Assembly: GCA_945610215.1 (NCBI GenBank)
Contig: CALYZR010000062.1
Coordinates: 1-5,200, forward strand
Source of the DNA: an uncultured Clostridium sp.
Lineage (GTDB): Bacteria > Bacillota > Clostridia > TANB77 > CAG-508
Direction of reading: 5' to 3'
DNA: 5,200 nucleotides
The notes beneath the pieces are model-generated. The model ran no database searches and was not told where the DNA came from. It saw nothing but the letters and a program-made list of their open reading frames with translations. Below are positions 4,520 to 5,200 of the stretch, piece by piece; within the stretch, counting starts at the first letter, position 1; each line of letters starts with the position of its first letter. The position numbers and the translations under genes are program-made.

Positions 4520-4960
4520 ATGATAATTAAAAACTTTAAAAATAGTAGAGAAAATATTGATATAAAACAAAAAGATATTGCAGAGTTCTTTAATTTGAAC
4601 TTTACTACAATATCTGGTTGGGAAACTGGAAAAGATACTATCCCATTAAGAAGATTAATTGAATATGCTAATCATTATAACTTTAGTCTTGATTACTTGT
4701 TTGGTATAACAAATAAAAATGATGAATCATATTTGCCATTAGAAATAGATATAGATTTAATATCAAAAAATCTTCGCATACTTCGTAAAAGAAATTCTAT
4801 GACACAAGAAGAAGTTGCAAAGAAAATCAATACATCACAAGCAAATTATGCACACTATGAAAATTCTAAAAACTTAATACCAACAACATTTTTGTATAGT
4901 TTAACACTTGTCTATAAACCTTTTTCAATAGATAAGTTATTAGGTAGAAAAAAGCAATAG
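4520..4960 (+). CDS. Transcriptional regulator with two tandem XRE-type HTH domains
   Basis: This is a 146-aa DNA-binding protein. Domain one (about 8-63) has QKDIAEFFNLNFTTISGWETG (17-37), a Cro/C1-type helix-turn-helix, ending in the typical FSLDYLFGIT. Domain two (about 82-142) has LRKRNSMTQEEVAKKINTS, then QANYAHYENSKNLIP and a closing FSIDKLLG. Most XRE repressors have one such domain, so a single chain could act as a built-in pseudo-dimer. It is the only full gene on the plus strand and diverges from the leader and sigma-like operon, as the orf9 repressor diverges from orf7 in Tn916. I infer that it represses that operon and itself, probably through the repeated boxes just upstream. The start follows AGGGGG at six bases. 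No peptidase or sensor domain is present, so it is not an ImmR/ImmA-type fusion. Confidence 0.93.
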   Translation: MIIKNFKNSRENIDIKQKDIAEFFNLNFTTISGWETGKDTIPLRRLIEYANHYNFSLDYLFGITNKNDESYLPLEIDIDLISKNLRILRKRNSMTQEEVAKKINTSQANYAHYENSKNLIPTTFLYSLTLVYKPFSIDKLLGRKKQ

Positions 4961-4991
4961 GTCTTATGCTGACTTATTGCTTTCTATTTTT
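4951..4991. terminator. Bidirectional terminator between converging genes
   Basis: The arms 4951-4963 and 4971-4983 form a 13-bp stem (one G-U pair in plus-strand RNA) with a 7-base loop. It is followed by CTATTTTT on the plus strand. On the minus strand one pair becomes a mismatch but a clean run of six T follows. The HTH stop codon is in the stem and the stop of the opposing gene is in the loop, so both genes end within it. Confidence 0.75.
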
Positions 4992-5200
4992 GTAAATTCT
5001 AAATCTTTAAATAATTTTGGTAATGTTTCCATCACTTTATCTTGTGTTAAGAGTTTTTCCATATATTCATTAAATCCATAACCATTAACAAACATATCTC
5101 TTTTTCCTTTTGAAACAGTTAAAACAATAACAGGAATATTAAAGTTGTCTATTTCTCTTAATCTCATAAGAGTTTCTGGTCCATCACAATGACCAGAATC
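4964..5200 (-). CDS. Response-regulator receiver domain, C-terminal part (cut by window edge)
   Basis: The frame is open to the right edge, so the gene begins outside the window; the 78 visible residues are its end. NIPVIVLT (21-28) is the beta-4 strand of a CheY-like receiver with the conserved Thr28, and GFNEYMEKLLTQDKV (42-56) is beta-5 with the conserved Lys49. The usual Pro after this Lys is Leu, and the helix between the two strands looks about three residues short, so signalling may be altered. CDGPETLMRLREI before it fits the 'DG.ET' loop and helix 3. The protein could be a stand-alone regulator or the tail of a hybrid sensor kinase; the short tail after the domain (KIESNKSA) shows no output domain. 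It converges on the HTH gene with three bases between stops. Whether it is host or element DNA is open. Confidence 0.7.
   Translation of the reverse strand, partial: DSGHCDGPETLMRLREIDNFNIPVIVLTVSKGKRDMFVNGYGFNEYMEKLLTQDKVMETLPKLFKDLEFTKIESNKSA

Noticed and set aside
4964..5167. Stand-alone 67-aa gene starting at the ATG at 5167
   Set aside because: The frame stays open to the window edge with receiver-like residues before that ATG, and no ribosome site precedes it, so it is an internal Met of a longer gene.

Overview
The window is AT-rich, low-GC Firmicutes-type DNA, probably from a Clostridia-like anaerobe. It uses strong AGGAGG-type ribosome sites, extended -10 promoters and standard stops including TGA. 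Gene content points to the regulatory and recombination end of an integrative mobile element. Almost everything lies on the minus strand and reads from right to left.

Layout from right to left. 5200-4964 (minus) is the C-terminal piece of a response-regulator receiver domain, cut by the window edge. It converges on 4520-4960 (plus), a protein with two tandem XRE-type helix-turn-helix domains, and a bidirectional terminator sits between them. 4212-4519 is a divergent control region with several inverted and direct repeats. From about 4212 a leader of about 450 nt is read on the minus strand. It holds a 15-codon leader ORF whose stop codon lies inside an intrinsic terminator, a 145-bp structured domain with competing stems, a second strong terminator inside a possible 41-codon ORF, and a hairpin that hides the ribosome site of the next gene. 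The leader ends at a small sigma-region-4-like protein (3416-3763), followed four bases later by a 70-aa protein resembling Tn916 Orf8 (3199-3411).

2834-3198 has no gene but contains many compact stems and locally about 40% GC, so it looks like a structured RNA. Then come a small single-pass membrane protein (2582-2821), a 63-aa unknown (2424-2615), an intrinsic terminator, a 97-aa DUF6870-like protein (2076-2369), a complete large serine recombinase (319-1995) and the start of a second, related serine recombinase (326 to beyond base 1), whose start codon overlaps the stop of the first.

The order divergent HTH regulator, sigma-like gene, Orf8-like gene, small ORFs, recombinase resembles the orf9-orf7-orf8-orf10-xis-int end of Tn916. 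Here the tyrosine integrase and Xis are replaced by tandem serine recombinases, as Tn5397 uses TndX. My inference is that the HTH protein represses the divergent region, the leader adds several RNA-level checkpoints, and the sigma-like/Orf8-like pair controls expression toward excision and transfer. The most interesting parts are the multi-checkpoint leader and the structured RNA between the regulators and the recombination genes.
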